The notes under the pieces: generated by a model | Seen by the model: only the letters and a program-made list of their open reading frames with translations | Databases searched by the model: none | What the model was told of the DNA's origin: nothing | Program-made: the position numbers and the translations under genes | Source of the DNA: Opitutaceae bacterium EW11 | Lineage (GTDB): Bacteria > Verrucomicrobiota > Verrucomicrobiia > Opitutales > Opitutaceae | Assembly (NCBI GenBank): GCA_003054665.1 | Contig: QAYY01000002.1 | Location: 496,001 to 560,000, forward strand | Direction: 5' to 3' | DNA length: 64,000 nt | Shown: positions 8,899 to 18,424 of the stretch, piece by piece | Layout of the letters: every line of letters begins with the position of its first letter | How positions within the stretch are numbered: the first letter of the stretch is position 1

Positions 8899-10347
8899 AT
8901 GAACCAAGAAACGATTCCGACCGAAGTCTTCGACCTGCTGGTGCTCGGCAGCGGCGAAGCCGGAAAATACCTCGCGTGGACCCTGGCAAGGAAGGGGCAG
9001 AAGGTGGGCGTGGTGGAACGCCGCTACGTCGGCGGCTCCTGCCCCAACATCGCCTGCCTGCCGAGCAAGAACGTCATCCACAGCGCCAAGGTCGCGGCGC
9101 TGATTCGGCGCAGCGAGGAGTTCGGCGTCGCGCGGGGAGACGTGCGCATCGACATGGCCGCTATCCGCGAACGCAAGCGCCGGATGGTTTCCGACCTTGT
9201 TGACGTTCATCTCGCCAACTACCGGGCGAGCGGGACCGAATTGATCCGCGGTGCAGGCCGGTTCATCGGAACCCGGCTCCTGGAGGTGACCCTTTCGGAT
9301 GGCGGCCGGCGGAGGTTGACAGCCGAAAACGTCGTCCTCAGCACCGGCAGTCGCGCCACGATCGACGACACGCCGGGGCTGCGCGACGCGCAGCCCTTGA
9401 CCCACATCGAGGCGCTTGAATTGGGAGAGACCCCGGGGCGGCTCCTGATCCTTGGAGGCGGCTACGTGGGCTTGGAGTTTGCGCAGGCGCTGCGTCGGCT
9501 CGGGAGCGAGGTCACCGTCATCGATCGGAACGAGCGCCTGCTGTATCGGGAGGATGGCGACGTGTCGGATGCCGTCGACGGAATCCTTCGGGCGGAGGGA
9601 ATCGAGGTGTTCACAGGGACAACGTGTGTCCGCGTGGACGGGAGGTCGGGCGCTCAGGTCACCCTTCGGCTGCGGCGCGACGGCGTGGAATCCACCGTGT
9701 CAGGCACGCACTTGCTGGTGGCGGCGGGTCGCACGCCCAACACGGACGGCATCGGTCTGGAGAGCGCCGGAGTGGAAACGAACCCGCACGGTTTCGTCGA
9801 AGTAAACGCGCGGCTGGAGACGTCCGCGCCGGGCGTCTGGGCGGTGGGCGACTGCGCCGGAAGCCCTCAGTTCACGCACATCGCCTTCGACGACTTTCGG
9901 GTCGTGCGCGACAATCTGGCCGGCGGCCACCGGGTTACCACGGGGCGGCAGGTTCCGTTCTGCCTGTTCACGGATCCAGAGGTGGCCCGTGTGGGGCTGA
10001 ATGAAACGCAGGCCCGGGAGAAGGGCATTGCCCACCGTGTGGCCACGCTTCCGATGGCAGCGGTCCTGCGCACGCGGACGCTTTCCGAGTCGCAGGGCTT
10101 TCTCAAGGCGCTCCTCGATCCCGACACCGACCGGATTCTGGGATTCACGGCCGTGGGCGTGAACGCCGGCGAGCTTTTGCCCGCGGTGCAGTTGGCCATG
10201 TCCGCCGATCTTCCTTTCACCGTGTTGCGAGAAGCCATCTTCACCCATCCCACCCTGGCGGAAGGGCTGATCGGACTTTTCGCCAACGTTCCGGCGGCGA
10301 CGTGGCGCGCTGCAAACCCGGCGCCCGCCGCCGCCGATCAGCGCTGA
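8899..10347 (+). CDS. FAD-dependent pyridine nucleotide-disulfide oxidoreductase, mercuric-reductase-like
   Basis: The 482-residue flavoprotein has an FAD Rossmann motif (LLVLGSGEAGKYLA), the redox-active pair C48/C53 in GGSCPNIACLPSKN, a second NAD(P) Rossmann motif (LLILGGGYVGLEFAQAL), the FAD GD motif (VWAVGDCAG) and a dimerisation domain ending in THPTLAEGL. That interface supplies the His/Glu pair of the class. It lacks an N-terminal HMA domain and the C-terminal Cys pair of true MerA. It is therefore better called a disulfide reductase of the MerA/lipoamide-dehydrogenase group with unknown substrate. A GTG directly before the ATG at 8899 is an alternative start. The gene is 39 bases from the upstream hydrolase and on the same strand. 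Confidence 0.92.
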   Translation: MNQETIPTEVFDLLVLGSGEAGKYLAWTLARKGQKVGVVERRYVGGSCPNIACLPSKNVIHSAKVAALIRRSEEFGVARGDVRIDMAAIRERKRRMVSDLVDVHLANYRASGTELIRGAGRFIGTRLLEVTLSDGGRRRLTAENVVLSTGSRATIDDTPGLRDAQPLTHIEALELGETPGRLLILGGGYVGLEFAQALRRLGSEVTVIDRNERLLYREDGDVSDAVDGILRAEGIEVFTGTTCVRVDGRSGAQVTLRLRRDGVESTVSGTHLLVAAGRTPNTDGIGLESAGVETNPHGFVEVNARLETSAPGVWAVGDCAGSPQFTHIAFDDFRVVRDNLAGGHRVTTGRQVPFCLFTDPEVARVGLNETQAREKGIAHRVATLPMAAVLRTRTLSESQGFLKALLDPDTDRILGFTAVGVNAGELLPAVQLAMSADLPFTVLREAIFTHPTLAEGLIGLFANVPAATWRAANPAPAAADQR

Positions 10348-10410
10348 CCGTCAATGCCAGAGCCGAAGCGGGCGCCGTCCACAGTGGCGGCGCGGACTCC
10401 AAACCATCCA

Positions 10411-11289
10411 ATGACGACAAAAATGAAGAACCCAAGAGTTTGGCTCGTGACCGGCAGCGCCAGTGGGCTGGGGCGCCATCTGGCCGAAGCGATTCTCGCC
10501 TCCGGTGATCGCCTCGTGGCCACGGCCCGCGATCCCGGCCGCCTCGCCGATCTCGTGGCGCGTTACGGCGATAGCATTCGAACCGCAGCGCTCGACGTCG
10601 CGGACGAGCCCGCCGCCGAGGCCGCGGTCCAACTCGCGGTGAAGGCGTTCGGGCACCTCGACGTGGTGGTGAACAACGCCGGTTACGGCGACACTGCGCC
10701 GTTCGAACAGGTGAGTTCTGCGCGGTTCAAGGCGGTGATCGACACGAACTTTTTTGGCGTTGTCCACGTCACCCGGGCGGCGCTGCCGGTCATGCGGCGG
10801 CAGCGGAGCGGGACAATCCTGCAGATATCTTCCGTGGGCGGTCGCCTCGCGAGCCCGGGGAACAGCGCCTATCATGCGGCAAAATGGGCGGTCGGCGGTT
10901 TCGCGGAAGCCCTCGCGCTCGAGGTGGCGCCCTTCGGCGTCAAGGTGTGCGCGATCGAACCGGGCGGCATGCGCACGCAGTGGGGCGTGCGCGCGAACCG
11001 GCGGATACCGACGTTGCTTCCTGAATACGAGGCGTCGGTCGGCGCCTTCGTCAAAGCCGTCGCCTCCCTGTGGGGAAACGAGAACAGCGATCCGGCGAAG
11101 GTCGCCCAGCTCATCCTCCGGCTCGCGGAGATGGACAGGCTTCCCGCCCATCTCCTGGTCGGCAGCGATGCCGTGACGTTCGCCGCTCAGGCCCAGGCGA
11201 CGCGGGCGGCCGAGGCCGAACGCTGGCGGGAACTGAGTGTATCCACCGACGCCGAAGCCTCCGCGGTGTTGCCCGACGTGAGATTCTGA
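10411..11289 (+). CDS. Short-chain dehydrogenase/reductase
   Basis: A classical SDR of 292 residues has the coenzyme motif TGSASGLG (14-21), NNAG (88-91), Asn113, a catalytic Ser near 140-141 (ILQISSVGG) and YHAAK (Tyr154, Lys158). The C-terminal substrate loop (GGMRTQWGVRANRR) fits the classical group that acts on varied alcohols and ketones. The ATG at 10411 starts eight residues before the first beta strand; an ATG at 10354 would add 19 unrelated residues. It sits in the plus-strand redox run. The substrate cannot be predicted. Confidence 0.93.
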   Translation: MTTKMKNPRVWLVTGSASGLGRHLAEAILASGDRLVATARDPGRLADLVARYGDSIRTAALDVADEPAAEAAVQLAVKAFGHLDVVVNNAGYGDTAPFEQVSSARFKAVIDTNFFGVVHVTRAALPVMRRQRSGTILQISSVGGRLASPGNSAYHAAKWAVGGFAEALALEVAPFGVKVCAIEPGGMRTQWGVRANRRIPTLLPEYEASVGAFVKAVASLWGNENSDPAKVAQLILRLAEMDRLPAHLLVGSDAVTFAAQAQATRAAEAERWRELSVSTDAEASAVLPDVRF

Positions 11290-11400
11290 CCCGTGGCCGA
11301 CACGCACCTGCACCTGGTGCTGACGCCCGCGGTGCGGCAGGCGCGGGAGTCTCCCGTTGCCCTGCTTTTGCCCCGGCCGTGCGACATCCCTCCTCCTACC

Positions 11401-12414
11401 ATGAAACTCGTCAGCTACCACCAGTCTCTTCCGATCTCCGATCCAAGCAGCTTCCTCGACCTCACCGGCGATGCGCCCCGGCCGGGACCTCGCGACCTGT
11501 TGGTCGAAGTGCGGGCGATCTCCGTCAATCCCGTCGACGCGAAAATCCGCGGCGGCGGCGGTCCGGGCCGCCCTGACGGCGACCTCCAGATCCTCGGCTG
11601 GGATGCGGCGGGAGTCGTGAAGGAGATCGGCGGCGACGTGACTCTCTTCAAGCCGGGCGACGAGGTTTATTATGCCGGCTCGGTCGATCGCGCCGGTTCC
11701 TATGCGGAATTTCAGTGTGTCGATGAGCGGCTGGTCGGGCGCCGACCGCGCACGCTGGAGTTCGCCGCCTCAGCCGCGCTTCCCCTCGCGACGATCACCG
11801 CCTGGGAGATGATGTTCGACCGTTTGCGTATCGAAAAAGAGGAGACCGGCGTGCTGCTCGTCGTGGGCGGCGCCGGCGGCGTCGGTTCCATCGCCCTCCA
11901 GCTCGCCCGCCAACTCACGGGCCTGACGGTCATCGCCACCGCTTCCCGACCCGAGACGCACCAGTGGTGTCGGCGCATGGGGGCGCACCAGGTCGTCGAC
12001 CACAGCCAGCCCCTGGCGCGCCAGGTCAAAGCCCTGGCTCCGGGCGGAGTGGACTACACCCTCGCGCTGACGCGTACGGAAGACCACTTCGACGAATTGA
12101 TCGAGGCCATGGCGCCGCAGGGCGCGCTGGCGTTGATCGAGAACCCGGCCCGGCCGCTGGAACTCACCAAGCTCAAGCCGAAAAGCCTCTCCCTGCACTG
12201 GGAGTTCATGTTCACCCGCTCCCGTTACCAGACGCCGGACATGGGTGAACAGGGCCGCCTCCTCAGCGAGGTCGCGGACCTGGTCGACGCGGGACGGATA
12301 CAAACGACGATGCACACCCATCTCGGCCGGATCGATGCCGCCCACCTGAAAAAGGCGCACGCCCTGGTGGAGACCGGCACGACGATCGGGAAGATCGTGC
12401 TCGCCGGATTCTGA
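11401..12414 (+). CDS. Zinc-independent MDR-family quinone oxidoreductase
   Basis: The 337-residue protein has a GroES-like N-terminal domain (VEVRAISVNPVDAKIRGG), the nucleotide-binding motif VVGGAGGVGSIALQLA (GGAGGVG at 156-162) and the C-terminal HLGRIDAAHLKKAHALVETG. It has no Cys ligands for catalytic or structural zinc, so it belongs with the NADPH quinone oxidoreductases/enoyl reductases (ZADH group). It should reduce quinones or activated alkenes with NADPH. The ATG at 11401 follows a 111-base gap after the SDR gene. It is the last gene of the redox run and is convergent with the mannosidase gene. Confidence 0.92.
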   Translation: MKLVSYHQSLPISDPSSFLDLTGDAPRPGPRDLLVEVRAISVNPVDAKIRGGGGPGRPDGDLQILGWDAAGVVKEIGGDVTLFKPGDEVYYAGSVDRAGSYAEFQCVDERLVGRRPRTLEFAASAALPLATITAWEMMFDRLRIEKEETGVLLVVGGAGGVGSIALQLARQLTGLTVIATASRPETHQWCRRMGAHQVVDHSQPLARQVKALAPGGVDYTLALTRTEDHFDELIEAMAPQGALALIENPARPLELTKLKPKSLSLHWEFMFTRSRYQTPDMGEQGRLLSEVADLVDAGRIQTTMHTHLGRIDAAHLKKAHALVETGTTIGKIVLAGF

Positions 12415-12575
12415 GCACGGAGCCCGGAGAGCGTCGGCAAGCGGTCTTTTATCGACGACCGGGCAGCTGCTTCAACGAGGCATCCTCGACGTGTTCGTCT
12501 GCCGCCTGCCTCCGTGGACTCGATATGGCGAGGGGCGGACCCAGCCGGTCAGAGCCGCGTGCGCGCGGACAGGCT

Positions 12576-15500
12576 TCAGCGGCTCAGTCGAACGCTGAGA
12601 ATCTGGTACGGGCGGTAGGGCAGCCGGACATTGGCCGTGGCTCCCGGAAGCCGGGCGCCGTCGAGACCGCACGGCGTCGCTTTCCAGCCCGGAGCGAGAT
12701 CCAGTTCGGCGGTGCCGCTTTGGCCCGCGACCTCGTGAAGTCGCAGCACCCAGCCGCCCTGCGGATGCGGCATGGCCCAGGCTGAAACAAGCGTAGGGGC
12801 TTTCTGGACACCGCGCAGACCGGACTGGCGCGACGGGCCTCGGTAGAGCAAGGGCGGAGTGAAGAGCGTGTCGGCCAACGCCGCGGGTTGGGACGATGAC
12901 GGAGCGGCGATCCCGAAACGCCCCACGGCGAGTCGTATCACGTGGCGCCCCTGGTCGGAGTACGGGGTTTCCGGCTGATAGCGGGAGAGGCCGGGAGGCG
13001 CGGCGTAACGATGGTCGTCGCAGCCGGTGATGCGCGCGCTGCGCAGCAGCGACACGGAGAGGTTTCCGTCGCGCGCGGCAAAACCGTATTTCGCCTCCGT
13101 CACGATCGCCAGGCCCTCCAGTTCGCCGTCGCGCGACACCGTGGCCCAGCGGCTGCCGGGGACTTCCCACTGCGCCTCCACGCGCGAATCGCCGGGCAAC
13201 TGGCCGCGCAAGACGCTGCCGAACGGCGCGCCGAAACGCGCCTGGGTGCCGCGGTAATCCGTCGGAAAATGGAAGCGAAGCAAGGTCCGCTCCTCCTGCC
13301 AGTCGACGGTCGCCTCGATTCGCAGCACCGCCGCGCCCGCCTCCAGGATGAACCGCGTGGTCAACCGGCTGCGATCGCCGAGCGAACGGGAAACGGCCAG
13401 CACGGCGCGCTCGGGACCGGAGTTTTCCAGGGTGATCGCGGCGCGGCTTCGCACTGGATGACCGAGTTCAAGGGAGTGGCGGTCGACGTCCCAGGCTTCA
13501 TAGTTGGCGGGATTGTCCGGGTAGAGCACCGCACGGGCCGCGGGCCCGGTGAGCGCCAGCGGGACCCCGTCGACCGTCAGGCGGTGCAGCCAGCCGTCGG
13601 CGCCGATTTCCGCGCGGACGCGGCCGTTGCTCAGCACCTTCCCGCGGACCGCCGCGGGCGGTGGAGGAGTCGCCGGCGCGGCCAGCGGCGCGCCGGTCAG
13701 TGGAGGCAGCTCCATCCAGACGGAACGCCGGCGACCGGGCGCGCGCACCCAGCCCTGCCAGGATTGCGGGAGCGGATTGAACGCCAGCCACTCGTCACGC
13801 CCGAGGACGGATCCGGCCAGTTCGCCGGCGGTCGCGGCCTGCTGCTCCGCAGCGAGGCGACGCAGCTCGGGCACTCCCTCGGCGTAAACCTCGGCCACGG
13901 AGCTTCCCGGGATGAAATCGTGAAACTGGGAGAACACCAAGCGCCGCCACACGGCGGCGAGGTCGGGCGTCCGCCCGTCGGCCGCCGCCAGGGCCTCGCG
14001 CACCTGCAGCGCGCGTTCCAGGCCGCGGAATGCCGCCTTCAGATCGCCGTGGGTCGTGTAAGTGCCTCGGTGATACTCGAGGTAACATTCGCCCTGATAC
14101 ACAGGCAGGCGGTCGCGCTGGGCGGCCAACCGGGAGAAGAAGGCCTCGGGCTGCGTCCACTTCAGCGCGGGCGTCCCAGCCAAGCCGCTGAGCCGTCGTG
14201 CGCGTTCGCACATCGCCTCGGTGGTGCCGCCCCCGCCGTCGCCGTAGCCCGTCGGGTGGAGAAACTCGGGGTGCAGATGCGATTGCGAGTGGCCGCGCGC
14301 GTTGGCGTCGAGTTCCGCCGGATCGAGTCGGTTGTTGTAACCGACGTTCTGGGTGACGTGGGCCAGGACTTCGCTGCCGTCCATGCCCCGCCAGACAAAA
14401 CTGCTGTAGGGAAAGCGGTTCACGGCGCCCCAGGTGAACTTGGTGGTGAAGAACCAGTCCGCCCCGGTCAGGCGCATCAGCTGCGGCAGGCAGCCGCTGT
14501 AGCCGAAGACGTCCGGCAGCCAGAGCAGGCGCGCCGGGGAGCCCCGGAGCCGGCGGAACTCCTGCTGGCCGAGGAGGAAGGAGCGGGCCAGCGCCTCCCC
14601 GCAGGGCAGCTGGGTGTCGCTCTCGACGTCGAGCACTCCCGTGGCTTCCCAGGTGCCGCGAGCGATCCGGCGGCGGATGGCGGAGGCTAGCCGGGGCGCG
14701 CGGCGTTCGACCGCGCGGTAGCTGGCCGGCTGGCTGTAGGCGAAACGAAATTCCGGATACAGCTCCAGCAGCCGGTTCATGGTGGCGAAGGTGTGCACCG
14801 CCTTCGCCTCGCCCATGCGCTCCGGCCAGAGCCAGACCAGGTCGATGTGGGCGTGCCCCGTAAGGGCCGCGGTGATACGCGGGCGCTCCTCGCGCAACTC
14901 GGCCCGAGCGGCGGTTAGCTTGGGCCGGAGCGCGGAAATGCCGGCGCGGTCGAACGCGTCGAGCGCCTGGTCGAGCAGGAAAAGCACCTGGCGGTAGACC
15001 GGGGTGCTTTGGTCGACCGCGGGCTGCTGGCCGAAACGGGCGAGCTCGGCGGGGGGCTGCGGCGTCTGCTTGGCGCGCAGGGCCATCATCAGGTCGAATA
15101 GCGCGCGCAGATCGTGCCAGGCTTCCCAGGCCTCTTCGTCGCGATGCGACAGGAACGCGCCGCCGAAGACGCTGCCTTCCGGGGACAAGCCGGTGGCCTC
15201 GGGATGCCAGATGGCCGATTGGCAGCAGTAGCCCTCGATCCAAGCCTCCCGGACGTGGTTCGGCACGGCGACGTACCGGTGAGCGACGTCGAAACCGTAG
15301 TAGGGCACGCCGTCGATGTGCAGCGTGGCTTCGCCCTGGTCGCGCCATTCCAGGTATCGCGCGCCGGCGTTCCCGGCGGAGCGGGGCAGCGCGACGTGAA
15401 ACCAGCGCTGGTCGTACAGGCGGCCCCAGGTCGAGCCCGTCGCGACCGGCGTGCGGCGCTCGCGTCGGACGGCGTCCAGCGAGCGATGCTCGCGCGTGGG

Positions 15501-15617
15501 AGCGGCCGCCGTGACCGCGAGCGGCGTGCGGCCGCGCCAGACGAGCTCCGGCAGGCGGCGAAGCGCCGCTTCGGCGCGGTTGGGCACAAACTGCAAGAAG
15601 GGATTGGGCGTCGGCAT
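12576..15617 (-). CDS. Alpha-mannosidase, glycoside hydrolase family 38
   Basis: The 1013-residue protein shows the GH38 zinc site motif TGHAHIDLVWLWP (His257, Asp259) and the nucleophile motif LLWLPDVFGYSG (Asp369). The C-terminal half carries the beta-sandwich domains of the family (for example RFILEAGAAVLRIEATVDWQ). Length is normal for bacterial GH38. No signal peptide is evident, so it should work in the cytoplasm, releasing mannose from alpha-mannosides. It is divergent from a LacI regulator 74 bases away, its probable controller. The far end is convergent with the quinone reductase gene. Confidence 0.95.
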   Translation of the reverse strand: MPTPNPFLQFVPNRAEAALRRLPELVWRGRTPLAVTAAAPTREHRSLDAVRRERRTPVATGSTWGRLYDQRWFHVALPRSAGNAGARYLEWRDQGEATLHIDGVPYYGFDVAHRYVAVPNHVREAWIEGYCCQSAIWHPEATGLSPEGSVFGGAFLSHRDEEAWEAWHDLRALFDLMMALRAKQTPQPPAELARFGQQPAVDQSTPVYRQVLFLLDQALDAFDRAGISALRPKLTAARAELREERPRITAALTGHAHIDLVWLWPERMGEAKAVHTFATMNRLLELYPEFRFAYSQPASYRAVERRAPRLASAIRRRIARGTWEATGVLDVESDTQLPCGEALARSFLLGQQEFRRLRGSPARLLWLPDVFGYSGCLPQLMRLTGADWFFTTKFTWGAVNRFPYSSFVWRGMDGSEVLAHVTQNVGYNNRLDPAELDANARGHSQSHLHPEFLHPTGYGDGGGGTTEAMCERARRLSGLAGTPALKWTQPEAFFSRLAAQRDRLPVYQGECYLEYHRGTYTTHGDLKAAFRGLERALQVREALAAADGRTPDLAAVWRRLVFSQFHDFIPGSSVAEVYAEGVPELRRLAAEQQAATAGELAGSVLGRDEWLAFNPLPQSWQGWVRAPGRRRSVWMELPPLTGAPLAAPATPPPPAAVRGKVLSNGRVRAEIGADGWLHRLTVDGVPLALTGPAARAVLYPDNPANYEAWDVDRHSLELGHPVRSRAAITLENSGPERAVLAVSRSLGDRSRLTTRFILEAGAAVLRIEATVDWQEERTLLRFHFPTDYRGTQARFGAPFGSVLRGQLPGDSRVEAQWEVPGSRWATVSRDGELEGLAIVTEAKYGFAARDGNLSVSLLRSARITGCDDHRYAAPPGLSRYQPETPYSDQGRHVIRLAVGRFGIAAPSSSQPAALADTLFTPPLLYRGPSRQSGLRGVQKAPTLVSAWAMPHPQGGWVLRLHEVAGQSGTAELDLAPGWKATPCGLDGARLPGATANVRLPYRPYQILSVRLSR

Positions 15618-15691
15618 CGAGGGACTCAGGGACGGAGAAATTCAGGGGCGCAGGCTTGGCTTGGGTGCGACGAGGCGCACATTGGTGGAAA

Positions 15692-16756
15692 ATGAAGCCG
15701 ATCACGCTGGCCGACGTCGGCCGGGAAGCCGGAGTCCACAAGGCCACGGCGGCCCGGGCGCTGAATCAGGATCCACGAATCACGGAGGAGACGAAGGCGC
15801 GGGTCAGGGCTGCGGCGGAAAAACTCGGGTACCGCGTGAATCACCTGCTGGCGGCGTGGATGAGCACGCGGCGGCGCGGGGTGCCGGTGGCGAGCGCGAC
15901 GATCGCTTACGTCACCGGGCACCCGACCCGCCACGGCTGGCGGCCGCCGGAGTCGGATCTCCCCGATTTCTTCCCCGGAGCGAAGGCGCGCGCGGAGGCG
16001 GCGGGTTTCCGTTTGGAGCAGTTCTGGTTGCGGGAGCCGGGGATGACGCCGGCGCGTTTCGTGCGCATTCTGCGGGCGCGGAACATCCAGGGTGTGCTGA
16101 TCGGCCGCATGCCGGGCTGGCAGACGACCCTGCTGGAGTACGACTGGAGCAGTTTCTCCGTCGCGGCTTTGGGCATCTCGCTGAAGGCTCCGATTTTTCA
16201 CCGGGTGCGGGAGAATCATTTCCACACCGCGAGCATGGCGGCGGCGCGTTGCCGCGAGCGGGGCTTCCGCCGCATCGGCCTGGTCTTCGACCGGCTCGAC
16301 GACATCGGCCGGATGAACGACATGTGGGTGGGAGGTTTCCTGAGCGAGCAGGCCAAGTGGCCGATGGCGCAGCGACTCCCGCCGTTGCTGATTCCCGCGC
16401 CGGATCGGAAACGCTTCCTGGCCTGGGTGCGGCAGCACCGGCCCGACGTGATTCTCGTGAGCCAGGCGGATCCGGTGCGCGCGTGGCTGGCCGGGGCCGG
16501 CTTCCGGGTGCCGGGCGACGTGGGGGTGGTCGATCTGCGGTGCTACGACCCGAACGCTGGAGTCACCGGAGTACATTACGACATCGCCTTCACCGGCGCG
16601 GCAGGCGTGGAGACGCTGATCGGCTTGATGCACCGCCAGGAACGAGGCGTGCCGGCCCGGCCGCAGGAAGTCCTGCTGCAGGGGGATTGGGTCGACGGCG
16701 CGACGCTCGGGGCGTGCAAAGCGAAACGCATGGGGCGGGTCTCAGGGGGCCGGTAG
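15692..16756 (+). CDS. LacI-family transcriptional regulator
   Basis: The 354-residue protein has an N-terminal HTH (ITLADVGREAGVHKATAARA), a hinge region (LGYRVNHLLAAWMSTRRRG) and a periplasmic-binding-protein-like sensor domain. The ATG at 15692 is chosen because the HTH starts four residues later; the frame opens 12 codons earlier. It is divergent from GH38 (74-base gap). Its 3' end overlaps the GH28 gene by 15 bases tail to tail. A role in controlling the mannosidase, or the GH28/MFS pair, is inferred from position. The 74-base divergent spacer shows no clear palindrome. Confidence 0.92.
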   Translation: MKPITLADVGREAGVHKATAARALNQDPRITEETKARVRAAAEKLGYRVNHLLAAWMSTRRRGVPVASATIAYVTGHPTRHGWRPPESDLPDFFPGAKARAEAAGFRLEQFWLREPGMTPARFVRILRARNIQGVLIGRMPGWQTTLLEYDWSSFSVAALGISLKAPIFHRVRENHFHTASMAAARCRERGFRRIGLVFDRLDDIGRMNDMWVGGFLSEQAKWPMAQRLPPLLIPAPDRKRFLAWVRQHRPDVILVSQADPVRAWLAGAGFRVPGDVGVVDLRCYDPNAGVTGVHYDIAFTGAAGVETLIGLMHRQERGVPARPQEVLLQGDWVDGATLGACKAKRMGRVSGGR

Positions 16757-18412
16757 TTCGCGGAACTTCTCTTTCGGAGTCTCCGGCCACTCGACGGTGT
16801 CCAGGCCGGTGGCCGGGGCGCCGGCGAGCACCACGGCGGGCGTGGCGGAGGGCGGAGCCGCAATCCGACCGCCGCTGAACGCGAGGTCGGTCACGCGGTC
16901 GGCGACGATCGCGGGCCGGTAGTCGGGAGCCGACTGGACCAGTCGCACGTTCTCCAGCCGGACGCCGCGTGCGTGGCGAAGGTAGAGCCCCCAGGCGGGC
17001 AGTTCGCCGAACATGGAAAACTCCGGATAGTTGCCGCGCTTCTCCGGCACGGCGCCGAGTTCGGCGAGCGGGACGTGAGCGACTTCCGGGCGCGCGCCGC
17101 CCGCGTAGCGGATCGTGACGTTGCGGAGAACGATGGCCTCCACGGCCTGTTCGGGCAGGCCGACGATGGAGGAGGGAACGACGTTCGCGCGGACTTTGAG
17201 CGGCGGGCCCTCGTGCGGGTAACCGGCGTCGGGCTTGCCGGCGGGGACCTCCACATCGAAGTCGCTGAGAACGATCTCGCGGACGATGCCGGCGGGTTTC
17301 TCCGTATTCCGTTGCCCGATACGGACGAAGAAGGCGTTGCCGGTGTTGCGGGCGCGGACGCCGGAGACGCGGATGTCCTGCAGCACGCCGCCGTCGACGG
17401 ATTCGAGAGCGACGGCGGAGCGATAGGTGTCGAACACCTCGAGGTTCTCGACGCGGATGCGGCGGAAACCGTGGTGAGAGGCGGTGCCGAGCTTGAAGGC
17501 GCTGGCGCTGCTGCGGATGCGGCAGCGGCGGACCACGACGTCCTCGCAGAGGCGCTCGGTGGCGGACGGATCGGATTTGAGACAGATGCCGTCGTCGGCG
17601 GCGTCGATGTCGCAATCCTCGATGAGCACCTGCCGGCAGTTCACGACGTCGAGTCCGTCATTGTTCCAGTACGTGGTGCTCACCACTTTCACGCCCTGGA
17701 CGGTGAGGCCGTCGCATTCGCGGTAGGTCTGGACCCAGTTGGCGGCGTTCACGAGTTTGACGCCGCTGACGCGGACTTGCTGGCAGCGCAGGAATTCAAG
17801 CAGCTGCGGGCGGACAAATTCGTCGACGCGCCACGTGGCGACGTCCTCGCGGCTGCGGGGTGCGACGCGGTTGGCGAGGGTGCCGGCCTTCTGCATCGCG
17901 AACGGGTCGATCCACGGCTGCTTGTCGGTGCCGATCCCGGTGAAAACCCGTTCGCCTTCCTTGATCCCGGGGAAGAAATCGGTGTACCGGCCCGATTCGT
18001 AAATGCGCAGGGTGTCGGCTGCCAGGGCGGTGCCCTGCCCGTCGATGCAACCGTCGCCGGTGATGGCGATGTTTTGCTGATCCCGGGCGAGCACGAGGGC
18101 CGGCCAGTTGCCGCGCCGATAGTCGGCCACCCGCGCGCTTCCGAGCAGGGTGGCTCCCGCATCCAAGTGAAGCGTGACGCCGGACCGGAGGCGGATAGTA
18201 CCGGAGAGATAGGTGCCGGCATCGAACCGGACCGTGCCCCCGCCCGCCGCGTGGGCGGCGTCGATCGCTCCCTGGATGGCCGCGGTGTCGAGCGTCTGCC
18301 CGTCGGCCTTCGCGCCGAAGCGCCGGGGTGACCAGGGCGAGTCCGCGGCCAGGGCGTAGGCGGCGGTGAGCGGAAAGAGAAACGCGATCAGGCGAGCACG
18401 GAGGGGAAGCAT
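16742..18412 (-). CDS. Polygalacturonase-like glycoside hydrolase family 28
   Basis: A secreted (signal MLPLRARLIAFLFPLTAAYA) right-handed beta-helix protein of 556 residues. The pectate-lyase-3 type start (FGAKADGQTLDTAAIQGAID) is followed by the GH28 blocks YWNNDGLDVVNC (about 249-259) and DAADDGICLKS with the Asp pair D273/D274. The usual downstream GHG block appears as TASHHG, and the RIK block is not obvious, so the fine substrate is unclear. It should cleave galacturonan or a related uronate polymer, outside or in the periplasm. It follows the MFS gene by 12 bases on the same strand, so uptake of a hexuronate product fits. Confidence 0.9.
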   Translation of the reverse strand: MLPLRARLIAFLFPLTAAYALAADSPWSPRRFGAKADGQTLDTAAIQGAIDAAHAAGGGTVRFDAGTYLSGTIRLRSGVTLHLDAGATLLGSARVADYRRGNWPALVLARDQQNIAITGDGCIDGQGTALAADTLRIYESGRYTDFFPGIKEGERVFTGIGTDKQPWIDPFAMQKAGTLANRVAPRSREDVATWRVDEFVRPQLLEFLRCQQVRVSGVKLVNAANWVQTYRECDGLTVQGVKVVSTTYWNNDGLDVVNCRQVLIEDCDIDAADDGICLKSDPSATERLCEDVVVRRCRIRSSASAFKLGTASHHGFRRIRVENLEVFDTYRSAVALESVDGGVLQDIRVSGVRARNTGNAFFVRIGQRNTEKPAGIVREIVLSDFDVEVPAGKPDAGYPHEGPPLKVRANVVPSSIVGLPEQAVEAIVLRNVTIRYAGGARPEVAHVPLAELGAVPEKRGNYPEFSMFGELPAWGLYLRHARGVRLENVRLVQSAPDYRPAIVADRVTDLAFSGGRIAAPPSATPAVVLAGAPATGLDTVEWPETPKEKFRELPAP

Positions 18413-18424
18413 AAAAGAACTCCT

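Noticed and set aside
12942-14690. A 582-codon plus-strand frame opposite GH38
   Set aside because: The GH38 catalytic motifs are on the minus strand; the plus frame is Arg/Ala/Gly-rich filler.
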